Source: Nitrososphaeraceae archaeon
GTDB taxonomy: Archaea; Thermoproteota; Nitrososphaeria; Nitrososphaerales; Nitrososphaeraceae
Direction of reading: 5' to 3'
DNA length: 64,000 bases
NCBI GenBank assembly: GCA_016782225.1
Contig: JADDOW010000074.1
Location: forward strand, 1 to 64,000
Shown here: one piece after another, positions 1 through 9,640 of the stretch
How the letters are laid out: every line of letters begins with the position of its first letter
How positions within the stretch are numbered: the first letter of the stretch is position 1
Made by a program: the position numbers and the translations under genes
The notes under the pieces: model-generated
What the model saw: the letters and a program-made list of their open reading frames with translations, nothing else
What the model was told of the DNA's origin: nothing
Databases searched by the model: none

Positions 1-658
1 CGTTAAGTTAACAGTGCCTGTTTTTCTATGTCTGAATTTCATCTTAAATTTCTATTGGTAGTCATAGTTGACATTATGTGATTAATATGCTGCCATTGAA
101 TTATGTGTTGCATATCCTGTCGATGTATATATGTGTTAATTGATTTAGGTGAAACTTTTTCGGATATACTAAAAAAGGAGTGTGTTTTATCGGTGTATTA
201 TTATGAGTAACATAATTGTATTTTCGCATATTCGTTTAATTTGATATCTAGTTTATGGTAATAGTGAACATATCTTAATTAGATAATGGGTTTATATCTA
301 ATCTTGATTCTTGTAAAAAAAATATCAATCAATATTTGGGAAATAATAATAATAAATTGCTTTAGTTTTTTTTATATGTTACTGTTTAAAAGATTTAAAT
401 CACTTTTTGATATTGAAATACGATGCAGGATTGTTGAATATGCCTATAAATTAAAGATGTAATACCAAAGCAAAAGAAACAATATCTAAACATTAAAAAT
501 ATCCATGATATAATTTTATAATCGAAATTGGAGTTGTGATCTTGACAGTCTATGGCGTCATAAAAACCTGAATATTTGTGTAAGAAACTGCAATATGGTA
601 AAACATAATTTTATCGGTACTTTCATTGAAAAAATCAATCATATAATTTTTATAATGC
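1..658. other. AT-rich stretch without a recognisable gene
   Basis: Very AT-rich with frequent stops in every frame. The only open frame (550-741, minus) has no protein-like character. I see no RNA gene, repeat array or mobile element. Confidence 0.5.
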
Positions 659-862
659 ATGGAGGCATATAATAAATATATGAAAAAATTCATAGAGACG
701 TTTGATAAAAGAAAGGGATCATCTAATCCGGAAAATGGCACGAGAAGGATACAAAGAGAGACAGACGGAGTAAATCATCTTCAAATATTTTATAATGGTA
801 GTTGGAGACATGATATAAAATGTAAATTAAAGACCAATAAGGACTGTACAATTGAAATATAG
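659..862 (+). CDS. possible small hydrophilic protein (67 aa), unrecognised
   Basis: Open frame from ATG with a basic, polar composition and no hydrophobic segment. The residues are varied rather than poly-Lys/Asn/Ile, which mildly favours coding, but no family is recognised. A short stem-loop (ATGCC at 882-886 pairing with GGCAT at 893-897) lies just downstream. It has no close neighbour. It may be a chance frame in AT-rich DNA. Confidence 0.25.
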   Translation: MEAYNKYMKKFIETFDKRKGSSNPENGTRRIQRETDGVNHLQIFYNGSWRHDIKCKLKTNKDCTIEI

Positions 863-1160
863 GCTTTTATCGTTTCAAAAAATGCCCCCAAAGGCATACG
901 ATTTAAAAAAACTGAGAATAATAACAAATTATGCTTTAGGCATTATATCTTAACAATAAAAAAAATCTGTATTGACCTATTTTATCTATATGGTGATAAA
1001 ATTGAATTTTTAATCATTAAGTACATTTAAAGTTATGTTATAGTCGACTTGGCTTGTGCCACATGATTTATGGTTTTATTAAAAAAATGGCTATGGCATA
1101 AATATTATTAAAAAAGAGAATATTGTATGGGCGCATATTGGTTTTGTATGATTCGTCTCT

Positions 1161-1343
1161 GTGTTTTTGATAGGAGAACTTATATGGTGTCTCTTAATTT
1201 ATAGGAATACGAAAAAAACGATTTATGGAAAGTGCCCAAATTGTAGGACGAAAGGGCAACTGGATGTAATATCTAGTAATCCTGGAAAAGAAAAATTCAA
1301 ATGTAACTCATGTTACCATAAGTTTGGTATGTCTGATCTATAA
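1161..1343 (+). CDS. small zinc-ribbon protein (60 aa)
   Basis: Begins at GTG, the first possible start after an in-frame TGA at 1149. The N-terminal ~13 residues are hydrophobic; the rest carries CPNC near residues 25-28 and CNSC near residues 48-51, a paired CxxC arrangement typical of a rubredoxin-like zinc ribbon. Function is unknown; such proteins in archaea are often nucleic-acid or protein interaction modules. It stands alone in a gene-poor stretch, so it could be a remnant of a longer gene. Confidence 0.5.
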   Translation: MFLIGELIWCLLIYRNTKKTIYGKCPNCRTKGQLDVISSNPGKEKFKCNSCYHKFGMSDL

Positions 1344-2049
1344 CTTATTTTTTTAGTGTTGGTTTTATTTATGTATTTTTAAAATGAGTTATCTTACGAA
1401 TGTAAAAAGTTTACTGTAACATAATATATGCCAGATGTATGTTGTCATGTAGATAATTTAATATTTTGAATGAAAAAATTTAATTTTTTTTTGTTTTTGT
1501 GACTGCAAATTGTTAAATGAAACTATAATTGTTTGATAATGTAATATATTTTGAGTTACCTATTTTGGTATTTTATGGTGGATTGGTTGTCTAATACTTT
1601 ATAAAATGCTTTACTTTCCAATTATGTCTTAATTTTATATACAATCTTTATTGTTGCTATTGATCATATGCAAAAAACCACGTAATCATTAATGAGCCTC
1701 TAAAAGAATGTATATTTTAAGCCGATTAATGGTTAATTTCCTTATTTGTAACAATCCCTATTTTCAAAGATATCTTTTCCTTTTATCGGGACACATGCCA
1801 CAGATATTGTTAGGTTTGATACTTTGATCATCATATGACATGGTGTATTCTTTTTCTTCTTTTTGCAATATTGTATTTTTAGGTGATTGTTTTTTTTAAT
1901 TTGCCTGTCTTTTTAATACGCCTCTTAGAGAAATGTATGACTAGAGTATATTTTATTTATTATGGCAATGAATTAAATTATTTGAGTAGTTGTTGATTTG
2001 ATATAAAACAGACAGTAAAATTTAAAATGCTATGGTTTCAATACTACAT
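1344..2049. other. intergenic, nothing recognised
   Basis: AT-rich, frequent stops in all frames, no RNA gene or repeat seen. Confidence 0.45.
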
Positions 2050-2325
2050 ATGGCTGCTACTTTTTTAGTTTTCTATAGATTTAAAACAATGACTCCTGAA
2101 GAAACAAAGAAAGCAAATGAACAATGGAAGGATATTAAAAAAAGTCTACCCCCTGGAATAGAACTAATGGGTGAGTACAACCACGCATGGGGGACAGAAT
2201 ATAATGGGTTTTTACTTTTTGAAGCCGATAGTAGTGATGATTTTATGGATTGGTGGTCCAAATTTAAAGATGGTATCAGATGGTATGTAGATCATACGCA
2301 TACAATTACAGCAAGAAGAAAATGA
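2050..2325 (+). CDS. small alpha/beta-barrel-like protein (91 aa), conserved-looking
   Basis: The frame is open from 2032, but I favour the ATG at 2050, where the protein begins with a beta-strand-like stretch (AATFLVFYRF). The mix of alternating hydrophobic strands and amphipathic helix, with a Trp-rich C-terminal half (DWWSKF, RWYVDH), resembles dimeric ferredoxin-fold proteins of the DUF3303 kind; that assignment is by overall look only. It is followed 65 nt later by another ferredoxin-fold protein gene on the same strand. Function unknown. Confidence 0.6.
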   Translation: MAATFLVFYRFKTMTPEETKKANEQWKDIKKSLPPGIELMGEYNHAWGTEYNGFLLFEADSSDDFMDWWSKFKDGIRWYVDHTHTITARRK

Positions 2326-2390
2326 TTTTGGATACTTTTTTTGGTATTTGAAGGCAACAATTTTATTTTATAATGTGTGGGAATAATGTA

Positions 2391-2624
2391 ATGGGATTTA
2401 ATGCCTTTGTTTTGATTAATTGTGGTCTTGGTTCGGAAACAAGGGTACTAGATGAAATTAGGGTTCTGAACTATGTAGAAAAAGTTTATCGAGTATATGG
2501 TGTATATGACATTATAGTCAAAGTTGTCGCAAATGACAAAGAAGATTTACAACGAAAAATTCTGCTGCTAAGAAGAATTGATGAAATTAAATCTACATTG
2601 ACCTTGTTAGAACTAAATAAGTAA
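2391..2624 (+). CDS. Lrp/AsnC ligand-binding (RAM) domain protein
   Basis: About 77 residues with the beta-alpha-beta-beta-alpha-beta pattern of the stand-alone RAM/AsnC_trans_reg domain: an N-terminal NAFVLINC strand, a central YRVYGVYDIIVKV segment and a final LTLLELNK strand. There is no DNA-binding helix-turn-helix, so it is a small-molecule-binding effector domain rather than a complete Lrp regulator. ATG at 2373 is also in frame, but a TATA-like tract at 2360-2372 would overlap it and lies about 25 nt before 2391, which fits a leaderless start there. Confidence 0.8.
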   Translation: MGFNAFVLINCGLGSETRVLDEIRVLNYVEKVYRVYGVYDIIVKVVANDKEDLQRKILLLRRIDEIKSTLTLLELNK

Positions 2625-2846
2625 ATATCTTAAACATATTTAAATTCTAAATTTGGTCAATTTGTTAATTGCTTTTTGTTTTCTATAAATAATATTATTT
2701 TTATTTGAATCAATTGGACCATTTTTAAATAACTGAATTGATTTGATGCAACCTGTTCCATTGATATAGTGGATAATTTGTTTGATGTGTGTAAAAAAAA
2801 TTTTAAGTTTATTCCAAGGCTGTGATATTATATTTCCTTGATGGTT

Positions 2847-3107
2847 TTAGGGACATCCTTCCATTTTTTGGATATAGTAGCCATTATCCCTGATACTTTT
2901 TTCAACCATAGGCGGGGCTGCCTGGATATGGCAGAATTGACATTCTTCTTGTGTCATTTTTTGTTCTCCTTGGTCAACATTTCGCAAAAATTCTTTGCCA
3001 TACTCTATCGCTTTTTCATGTGGGGTGTTTGCTTCTACAATGACATCAAAATGCATTATTCTGCCATCTTTTTTTGTAACATATGTATCATAAACTGCGC
3101 ATTCCAT
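2847..3107 (-). CDS. DUF2024 family protein (86 aa)
   Basis: Full-length match in pattern to DUF2024 proteins: N-terminal AVYDTYVTKKDG, then MHFDVIVEA, and a C-terminal CQFCHIQAAPP segment followed by an amphipathic helix. The family is small, cytosolic and uncharacterised. The gene is alone on the minus strand between two plus-strand genes, converging with none. Start at ATG 3107. Confidence 0.8.
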   Translation of the reverse strand: MECAVYDTYVTKKDGRIMHFDVIVEANTPHEKAIEYGKEFLRNVDQGEQKMTQEECQFCHIQAAPPMVEKSIRDNGYYIQKMEGCP

Positions 3108-3224
3108 AACTTTAGTTGATTGTTATTCTATTTATTTTATTTCATTGATTTATATTTTATGGGATGTTAAAAAGATAAATATGTTTAATCTTGTCATATC
3201 TCTATTAGGGAGATCTTTTCATTA

Positions 3225-4310
3225 TTGATTTTATTTTTTTCCAGTCCTATAGGTCTAGGTCATATTACTAGAGATATGGCGATTATGACTAAACTTGTAC
3301 AATTATATGGTTACAGTAATTTTGGGTTTGTTACAGGGTCTTCAGCATATGAATTTATTTTTAATGTGAATAATTCTGTAAATCATAATAAAATGTTTAT
3401 ATCGAATTTGTATAAACCCCCTAATTTTTCGATAGTAGACGGAAAATTAAACAACGGTTTTCTATGGTTATTGAAATATGTTTATTACTATGCCAATTGC
3501 AAAAAAAAACTAAAGGATTTCTTTTACTCTCATGACTTCCCCCAAATTCTAGGTGATTTGATAATAAGTGATGAGGATTTTGCTATATTATCATTCACTA
3601 AATACCATGGAATAAAAAAAATATTTATCACGGATGTGCTAAACACCAAATTTGGCAAATCTTTTCTATCGTCCAAGTTTGAAAAAATTCTTAATGATTC
3701 AATGCGCAGTTTGATTAGATCCTCTGAATGTGTTATAATTCCGGAGTTGGGTCAAGACAAAGACAATCTTTTTTATGTTGGGCCTATTGTTAGGGAAATT
3801 GGTAATACTAGGGACGAATTGAGAAAAAAATTGTCATTTGACAAGAAAACCGTTTTAGTATCTACTGGAGGAACTCATGCAGGATTGTATCTGTTGAAAA
3901 AAACCATTGAATCGTTTTCTCGTTTAAAGAATAATCATGAATATGATTTAGTTATTTTATCGTCTTATGGTGACGTGTTACCAAAATTAAGTCAAAACTG
4001 TAGATATGTTGGATTTACAGACAATGGCCATGAATACGTTAAAGCGGCAGATTTAGTTATATCCCTCGCAGGAAAATCAACAATTGATGAAAGTGTGGTT
4101 TATGGAACTCCTGGTATATTTATTCCAATAAAAGATCATTTTGAACAGGAACACCGTGCTAATTCTTTGGGATTCAAATACGATGATGTTTTTAGATTGG
4201 CTGGGTTAATGGAGGAAAAACTTTCTAGTACTAGTCATACTGAACCAAAGAAAGTTGAAAACGGTGTTTTAAGGGCTGCTAAACTAGTACATAAAATTTT
4301 AAATTATTAA
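3225..4310 (+). CDS. GT28/MurG-like glycosyltransferase
   Basis: 361 residues from a TTG start that directly precedes the conserved first strand. The N-terminal domain has a glycine loop (PIGLGHITRD) as in GT-B enzymes that use UDP-sugars. The C-terminal domain has the donor-site region (ADLVISLAGKSTIDE, then YGTPGIFIPI and EQEHRAN) typical of MurG/UDP-GlcNAc transferases. No membrane helix is obvious. It ends 7 nt before the aspartate kinase and probably shares its transcript. Substrate cannot be told from sequence; cell-surface or lipid-linked sugar transfer is the likely role. Confidence 0.8.
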   Translation: MILFFSSPIGLGHITRDMAIMTKLVQLYGYSNFGFVTGSSAYEFIFNVNNSVNHNKMFISNLYKPPNFSIVDGKLNNGFLWLLKYVYYYANCKKKLKDFFYSHDFPQILGDLIISDEDFAILSFTKYHGIKKIFITDVLNTKFGKSFLSSKFEKILNDSMRSLIRSSECVIIPELGQDKDNLFYVGPIVREIGNTRDELRKKLSFDKKTVLVSTGGTHAGLYLLKKTIESFSRLKNNHEYDLVILSSYGDVLPKLSQNCRYVGFTDNGHEYVKAADLVISLAGKSTIDESVVYGTPGIFIPIKDHFEQEHRANSLGFKYDDVFRLAGLMEEKLSSTSHTEPKKVENGVLRAAKLVHKILNY

Positions 4311-4317
4311 TAACTCG

Positions 4318-5751
4318 ATGATTTATTATTTTATATTGGAACAGCTGATAATAGTAAAATTTGGAGGGTCTGCTTTAGGTATCGATGGTGTAAAAATACC
4401 TATTGTAATCCGCAGGATTAAGGAATTAAAAAGGAATGCCAAGATTGTCTGTGTGTTTTCTGCCCCACTAACGCATTATGAGGGAAGAAATCTATCCATG
4501 ACTGACGTTGCTATTAGGGTATCTAGAAATTATGCTTCACTTAATCCTGTTGATATTGATATTCTTAAAGAAGTTTACCTAAAAATATCTGACAAGTATT
4601 TGCCGTATGACTACAGACAAAAGTTTGCATCCGACTTAGAAAAATTCACTGAGATTGTACTAGTTTCACTTAAACAGGTAGCTGAAAATAGGCGATTTGT
4701 GGACGTCAGTAGGTCAAGGATACTTGCCTACAGTGGTGAAATTGTTATATCTTGCCTAATGAACTATATCTTGAAAAGCAATGATGTTAATTCTGAATCT
4801 GTCTCTGTAGGTGAATGGCCTATTGTTACCGATGACAATTTTGAAGCTGCCAATTTTATGTTGGATGAATCCAAAAAGCATCTAAGCTCTTTGGTTGATT
4901 TATTGGAATGCCATGATGTTTTGTGTATTGGCGGATTTATTGGGAAAACGATTGATGGTTTAGAAACTACGTATGAAAGAGGTGGTTCTGATAGAACAGC
5001 TGCAGATCTAGGCATTTTACTTTCTTCTAGTTATGATGTCCTTATTGATTTTGAAAAAGATAATGCAGTATTAAGTGCGGACCCTCGAATTATTTCAGAT
5101 AATTTGCAATACGTAGAATCTCTTTCATACAATGAGGCTAAACTAGCTGGAATGTTTGGTATGAAAATACTGGACCCTGTAGCTATAAAAGATATTGATG
5201 ATAATAACCTGGATATACCAATTGTAATAACAAATATTTCCGACCCTGGCCGTTTTACAAAAATTAAAAAACAAATATCCTTTGAGGAGATGGAACGTGA
5301 ATCTAAAATTAAAATAGTCACTGGAAAAAGAAACTGCGTTATAGTCCGAATGGAGTCTATTGCCGCATCTCATCTGGTAGCATTATTGGAAAAACAACGA
5401 CAATACCATGATTTTGTAAAATTGTCGCCTTATAGGCAAGATAATTATGAAATCACCAGGTTTTTGTTTTTAGATGCTGATTATGTTAAAAGGCATGAAA
5501 AGGTTTTTCGGTCTTTTTATTCTAAAGCGGAAATGGTGTATGCAAGAGGTGTTGTTACTCTCATAGGTGATTCGATGTGGAAAGTTCCAAAAATTGTATC
5601 TGAAACAAGCAGTATAGTTAGTCAACAAGATATCAACATACTAAACATAGATGCACAAGAGGAAACCTCGAGAATCCTTATAGTTGTTGAAGATAACAGT
5701 GTCGAGGATGTAATAAAATCTATACATTCAAAAGGCACAATTATAAACTAA
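4318..5751 (+). CDS. lysC: aspartate kinase
   Basis: Phosphorylates aspartate in the first step toward lysine, threonine and methionine. The N-terminus has the amino-acid kinase signature KFGGSAL (residues 14-20), and the mid-region has ERGGSDRTAADLG, which binds ATP/aspartate in this family. The C-terminal third contains two ACT-like regulatory segments, suggesting allosteric control. At 477 residues it is usual for archaeal aspartokinases. ATG at 4318 is used here; TTG at 4336 would also start just before the kinase domain. It sits 24 nt before the aminotransferase gene, so an amino-acid biosynthesis operon is likely. Confidence 0.9.
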   Translation: MIYYFILEQLIIVKFGGSALGIDGVKIPIVIRRIKELKRNAKIVCVFSAPLTHYEGRNLSMTDVAIRVSRNYASLNPVDIDILKEVYLKISDKYLPYDYRQKFASDLEKFTEIVLVSLKQVAENRRFVDVSRSRILAYSGEIVISCLMNYILKSNDVNSESVSVGEWPIVTDDNFEAANFMLDESKKHLSSLVDLLECHDVLCIGGFIGKTIDGLETTYERGGSDRTAADLGILLSSSYDVLIDFEKDNAVLSADPRIISDNLQYVESLSYNEAKLAGMFGMKILDPVAIKDIDDNNLDIPIVITNISDPGRFTKIKKQISFEEMERESKIKIVTGKRNCVIVRMESIAASHLVALLEKQRQYHDFVKLSPYRQDNYEITRFLFLDADYVKRHEKVFRSFYSKAEMVYARGVVTLIGDSMWKVPKIVSETSSIVSQQDINILNIDAQEETSRILIVVEDNSVEDVIKSIHSKGTIIN

Positions 5752-5774
5752 TTGAATTTATCTAATGAAAACTA

Positions 5775-6692
5775 ATGTTGGAAAGTAAAAAAATATGGAT
5801 TAACGGGGAGTTGATAGATTATGATGAAGCCAAAGTACATGTATTAACTCATGGATTACATTATGGAACAGGAGTATTTGAGGGAATAAGATCTTACGCT
5901 ACTGATGATGGCGCTGCAATTTTTAGGCTTGATGATCACATAAAAAGATTGTTTAATAGTGGCAAAGCTTACTTTATGAATTTTGGGTGCAGCAAAGATG
6001 AACTTGGACAATCTATAATAGACACTGTAAAAGCCAATAGCGCCGATGAATGCTATATTAGAATAATTGCATTTTATGGCTATGGTAAACTAGGTGTTAA
6101 TCCTTTACCAAACAAGGTTTCTATTGTTATCGCTGTTTTGAATTGGAGTGAGCATATAAAAAAAGAAAACAGGGAAGAAGGGATTACAACTATAGTCTCA
6201 TCTTGGATGAAGTTGGATGCAAGAACAATGCCAACTCATGCTAAAGGTGTTGCAAATTATGCTAATTCTGCATTAGCTAGGATGGAGGCCATAAAGTCGG
6301 GTTGTGATGAGGCATTAATGGTAAATTCCAATGGGTTTGTTGTAGAGGCCAGTGCAGAAAATATCTTTTTGGTAAAAGACGGTGTACTATATACTCCACC
6401 GATTTCTACTGGTGCTTTAGAAGGAATAACCCGTGATACTGTTATTGAAATAACAAAGCAAAATAACATTCCTTTACGGGTGGATAATATGACTAGGGAT
6501 GAATTGTATTATTTTGATGAAGCCTTTTTAACTGGTACTGCATCTGAGATTGTACCAATAGGTAAAATTGATCACCGAATTATTGGTGATGGAAATATAG
6601 GGCCAATAACAAGAAAAATTCAAAATCATTATGGGCAGATCGTAAGAGGTAAATGCAAAATCAATTCTTCTTGGTTGACCTTTGTTACATAA
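5775..6692 (+). CDS. ilvE: branched-chain amino acid aminotransferase
   Basis: PLP-dependent fold-type IV transaminase that makes valine, leucine and isoleucine from their keto acids with glutamate. GLHYGTGVFEGIR (27-39) is the family signature; K157 in THAKGVANYANS is the expected PLP lysine, and the C-terminal part has ALEGITRD and EAFLTGTASEIVP. At 305 residues the length is normal. It is the last of three closely spaced plus-strand genes with the glycosyltransferase and lysC. Confidence 0.92.
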   Translation: MLESKKIWINGELIDYDEAKVHVLTHGLHYGTGVFEGIRSYATDDGAAIFRLDDHIKRLFNSGKAYFMNFGCSKDELGQSIIDTVKANSADECYIRIIAFYGYGKLGVNPLPNKVSIVIAVLNWSEHIKKENREEGITTIVSSWMKLDARTMPTHAKGVANYANSALARMEAIKSGCDEALMVNSNGFVVEASAENIFLVKDGVLYTPPISTGALEGITRDTVIEITKQNNIPLRVDNMTRDELYYFDEAFLTGTASEIVPIGKIDHRIIGDGNIGPITRKIQNHYGQIVRGKCKINSSWLTFVT

Positions 6693-6896
6693 ACAATCAA
6701 TTCCTGAATACAGAAATGATTTTTGATTAATCGAATAACCTTGGATTTTTATTTTTAGTTATGCTGAGAGCAAATCTTGCAAATTATGTGCTATTTGTAT
6801 TATTTTGTTGCGATTGTATCTATTCTGTAACCGATCAAGTTTTTAATAGGTGAGGTATCAAAATAGATATATGCATATATATACTTAACATATGGG

Positions 6897-7889
6897 TTAT
6901 GAAATAGATTTGTATATTTTTGATAAAGATGTTGCATACCTAAAACTCGTATTGAAATGCCCGCCATCATATTGAAGGTATTCGTGTTTTATTCCAAATC
7001 TTTTGCATTTTTCACTAAAAACCTTTGTTCCAATGAATAGATTGAATTCGTCATCTTTTCCACAATCAAAATATAACAAGTCTATGCTTTTTAAATTATT
7101 TTTGAAATTGTCAATCATATTTATAGGGTCTTTGTTTTTCCATTCACGCCATACTTGTTCGTCTATTTCTCCTGTTTTTAGATCAAATGGGAGATTAAGT
7201 CCTGCTCTGGTGCCATTGGTTTTTTTTGGAGAATAATGAGCTGCCATGGATAATATATTTAGAGTGGTGAGATCACTTTTTTCATTTTTATTTTCTTTGT
7301 TCCAAAAATTTGTTAACCATTTATTTGGACCTCCAGCTTTTTTCAGCACCTTAAATGCTAGGGGAAAATCTGGTAAATAACAATACTCAAATGCTGAATC
7401 AAATGAGTGAGCAGCTATTGCTTTAAACATCTTTGGATATTCCATGCCAATTGTAACTGCTCCATATCCACCAGAAGATTTTCCTAACAAACTTTTATTG
7501 GCGATGTTGTATTTGGAGTCTACGAAAGGTATGATTTCCTCAAGGATGTAGTCTTTATAATGGCCAATTGCACTTGAGTTTATGTATTGACTGCCTCCAA
7601 ATTTATTAAAGCAATCCACAACAACAATTATCATTTCACCACATTTGCTTTCGCTAATTAGGTTTTCTAGTGTCTGAAAAATTGTTAAAGAAAAGGGGTT
7701 TTTATTGATGGATGAATAGTTGTTATTTCCAAATGCTGGCAACAAAAAGACTGTTGGATAACCTTTTGAAAAACTCTTTGAATACTTCTCAGGAAGATAA
7801 ATTATTATGTCTCTTATATGTGGGTCCTTTAGCGGATTGTTTTTTAATACCATGCTATGGAATTTATCTATTTTTATTTGCCCTTTCAA
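6897..7889 (-). CDS. esterase-D/enterochelin-esterase-like alpha/beta hydrolase
   Basis: 330 residues. NPLKDPHIRDIIIYLP near residues 18-33 is the usual opening of the putative-esterase family; GKSSG (136-140) holds the nucleophile Ser138, KDDEF a likely acid residue, and GGHFN the C-terminal His. No signal peptide, so it is cytosolic. The start is TTG: the upstream gene stops with TAA three bases before it, in the same frame, so translation is probably coupled. The N-terminus at TTG matches where family members normally begin, which argues against one split protein. Substrate unknown. Confidence 0.8.
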   Translation of the reverse strand: MKGQIKIDKFHSMVLKNNPLKDPHIRDIIIYLPEKYSKSFSKGYPTVFLLPAFGNNNYSSINKNPFSLTIFQTLENLISESKCGEMIIVVVDCFNKFGGSQYINSSAIGHYKDYILEEIIPFVDSKYNIANKSLLGKSSGGYGAVTIGMEYPKMFKAIAAHSFDSAFEYCYLPDFPLAFKVLKKAGGPNKWLTNFWNKENKNEKSDLTTLNILSMAAHYSPKKTNGTRAGLNLPFDLKTGEIDEQVWREWKNKDPINMIDNFKNNLKSIDLLYFDCGKDDEFNLFIGTKVFSEKCKRFGIKHEYLQYDGGHFNTSFRYATSLSKIYKSIS

Positions 7890-7892
7890 TTT

Positions 7893-8441
7893 TTATCCAT
7901 AACTAGGATATCTGTCCTTAATCTTTTTCTTTAGATTTGTTGCTAATTTTTCTGATATGTTTTTATGATACGGATTATTCTCTATGATGTTTTTATTTGT
8001 AAATAGAAATGGACCATACAGATAATCAATACCTTTTTCTGGGACTGTTGGTTCAAGTGAACCTAAAAATGAATTTAGTTCATTATTTACATAGTCCATA
8101 TCTTTTCTTGCAATCATTTCTTGTTCCTGGGATATTTTTTTAAACAAGTTCATTATCATTGGTGGGTCTATTTTTCTATATCCAAATGGAGCCATATCTT
8201 TATTAAACATTTTTTTCATTTTTGATGATTCTATATCTAATTTTGTTCCCGTAATTATTGGTAGGGGTTTGTATAAAGAATCAATTTTTAACTGCCATGC
8301 TTCATCAGGACTTGTTATAGTGGCATCAAAAAAACCGTCATGAATTGATGTTGTAGAAATTATGAAATTCCAATTCTTTGGATTGACGGTATATTTTTGG
8401 AATATGTTTTTAGCTAAAATTTTATCATCAAGTATTTCCAT
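7893..8441 (-). CDS. unknown protein (182 aa) coupled to the esterase
   Basis: Soluble mixed alpha/beta composition with no signal peptide or membrane helix and no motif I recognise. The first ~60 residues look strand-rich; the rest is helical and charged. It ends with TAA one codon before the esterase start, in the same frame. It lies in a minus-strand cluster with a winged-helix protein and two nucleotide kinases. The tight coupling suggests a common task with the esterase, but nothing shows what it is. Confidence 0.65.
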   Translation of the reverse strand: MEILDDKILAKNIFQKYTVNPKNWNFIISTTSIHDGFFDATITSPDEAWQLKIDSLYKPLPIITGTKLDIESSKMKKMFNKDMAPFGYRKIDPPMIMNLFKKISQEQEMIARKDMDYVNNELNSFLGSLEPTVPEKGIDYLYGPFLFTNKNIIENNPYHKNISEKLATNLKKKIKDRYPSYG

Positions 8442-8498
8442 ATCTTATAGTGATAGATAATTTAATAATAGGTTTGCGATTATGGCGTATGTAGATTA

Positions 8499-9233
8499 TC
8501 ATGTGTTGATTAACTTGTCCAGTGTAGTAAACGGTGGATTTTTTCCGGTTAATCTAAAAGATGTTGAATTACCTTTTCTACCGTTCTCTTTAATATACCC
8601 TAATTTTTTAAATATCGCTAAAGATATCTTTCCACGTTGTCTGTTATTTCCACAGGCCTTTCTTTCTTTATCTTGTAAATCTTGCAAAATGAAGTCTCCT
8701 TTTTTTGTTGTTTGGGATAGTTGCTGACAAGCTTTCCATAACTTTGAAATGTTGGAATCATTTTGTCTTAGCGATCCCATGTGTAATATTCGTGAATGTC
8801 TTTGAGTTATTATTTGGGCTGAAAAATCTAAATCGTCTGTTTTCTTGTAATATAGATTGTATATGCTTTTTTTTTGGCGTGGATTTTCTTCTATATTGAA
8901 CCAAAAGTTGTATCCTTCTGGTTCAGCAAAATACTGATTTACGCTCTTGTTTTCTTTATCATTATGTCTCTTATATGTCCAGTTTCTGTTATCATTTAAT
9001 ATTTTCTGAGCATCATTCAATCTTTCATAATTGACAATAAACTTTTTTCTTTTATTAGTTTCTAATTTTAGCAGTATGCCACTGTCCACTAAAATGTTTA
9101 GAGCAATTGTTAGATTATTTTCGTAGTGCCTTCCTGATAGTTTTTTTATCTGATCCTCAAACAATACGTTATGAATTCCCTCTCCAATTAAATTATACAA
9201 TATCCATCTTTTCCATTCAGAAATGGAGGTCAC
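8499..9233 (-). CDS. probable winged-helix protein (244 aa), unknown function
   Basis: GTG start. Residues ~5-75 look like a helix-turn-helix followed by a beta wing (helical start, KKLSGRHYENNLTIALNILVD, then KRKKFIVNYERL). The C-terminal ~40 residues (FKKLGYIKENGRKGNSTSF) resemble the recognition helix and wing of a second module. The middle is polar and Asn/Lys-rich. DNA binding is therefore an inference. It sits between the kinase genes and the unknown/esterase pair on the same strand. Confidence 0.6.
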   Translation of the reverse strand: MTSISEWKRWILYNLIGEGIHNVLFEDQIKKLSGRHYENNLTIALNILVDSGILLKLETNKRKKFIVNYERLNDAQKILNDNRNWTYKRHNDKENKSVNQYFAEPEGYNFWFNIEENPRQKKSIYNLYYKKTDDLDFSAQIITQRHSRILHMGSLRQNDSNISKLWKACQQLSQTTKKGDFILQDLQDKERKACGNNRQRGKISLAIFKKLGYIKENGRKGNSTSFRLTGKNPPFTTLDKLINT

Positions 9234-9271
9234 ACTATTTTATCTACCAAAAAAGATATTCTTGTCAATGT

Positions 9272-9580
9272 TTAGGAGCATTTTATATTCCCAAGATATG
9301 ACAAAAAGGATGTCAAAGAATCGCATTTTTCACTTCCAGTTATTGTTGTATTGCATTCACCCAACTTTATCTCCTCGTCATTTATGCTTGTGCTTTCATT
9401 CTTTATTTTTTGAAATGTGTCATTTCCGTTATCTGCTTTAAAATACAAAATATCTTGAGAGTTGTCATGATGCGTAATGTATGCATTGACAAGAACTGTT
9501 ACTGATGGTAATATGGATACTGAGCCTTTTTTTATTCTATTTGCAGCCAATCTTTATTTTACTAGTGTATCGTTAGGCAT
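9272..9580 (-). pseudogene. small ORF interrupted by an in-frame stop
   Basis: An open frame of 92 codons begins at TTG 9550, but directly upstream in the same frame lies ATG 9580 followed by seven sense codons, then TAA (9554-9556), then AGA and the TTG. The arrangement looks like an original ATG-started protein of about 102 residues cut by a nonsense codon at position 9, or a gene now restarting at TTG. The product is polar, Thr/Asn-rich and unrecognised. It follows the kinase gene by 60 nt. Confidence 0.35.
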
Positions 9581-9640
9581 GATGGATTTTAAGTCTATCT
9601 CTTTCTTTTATTTTGAAACAAGTGTAACTTATTTTTCATG

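Noticed and set aside
550-741. 63-codon minus-strand frame
   Set aside because: Overlaps the small plus-strand frame and has no protein-like features.
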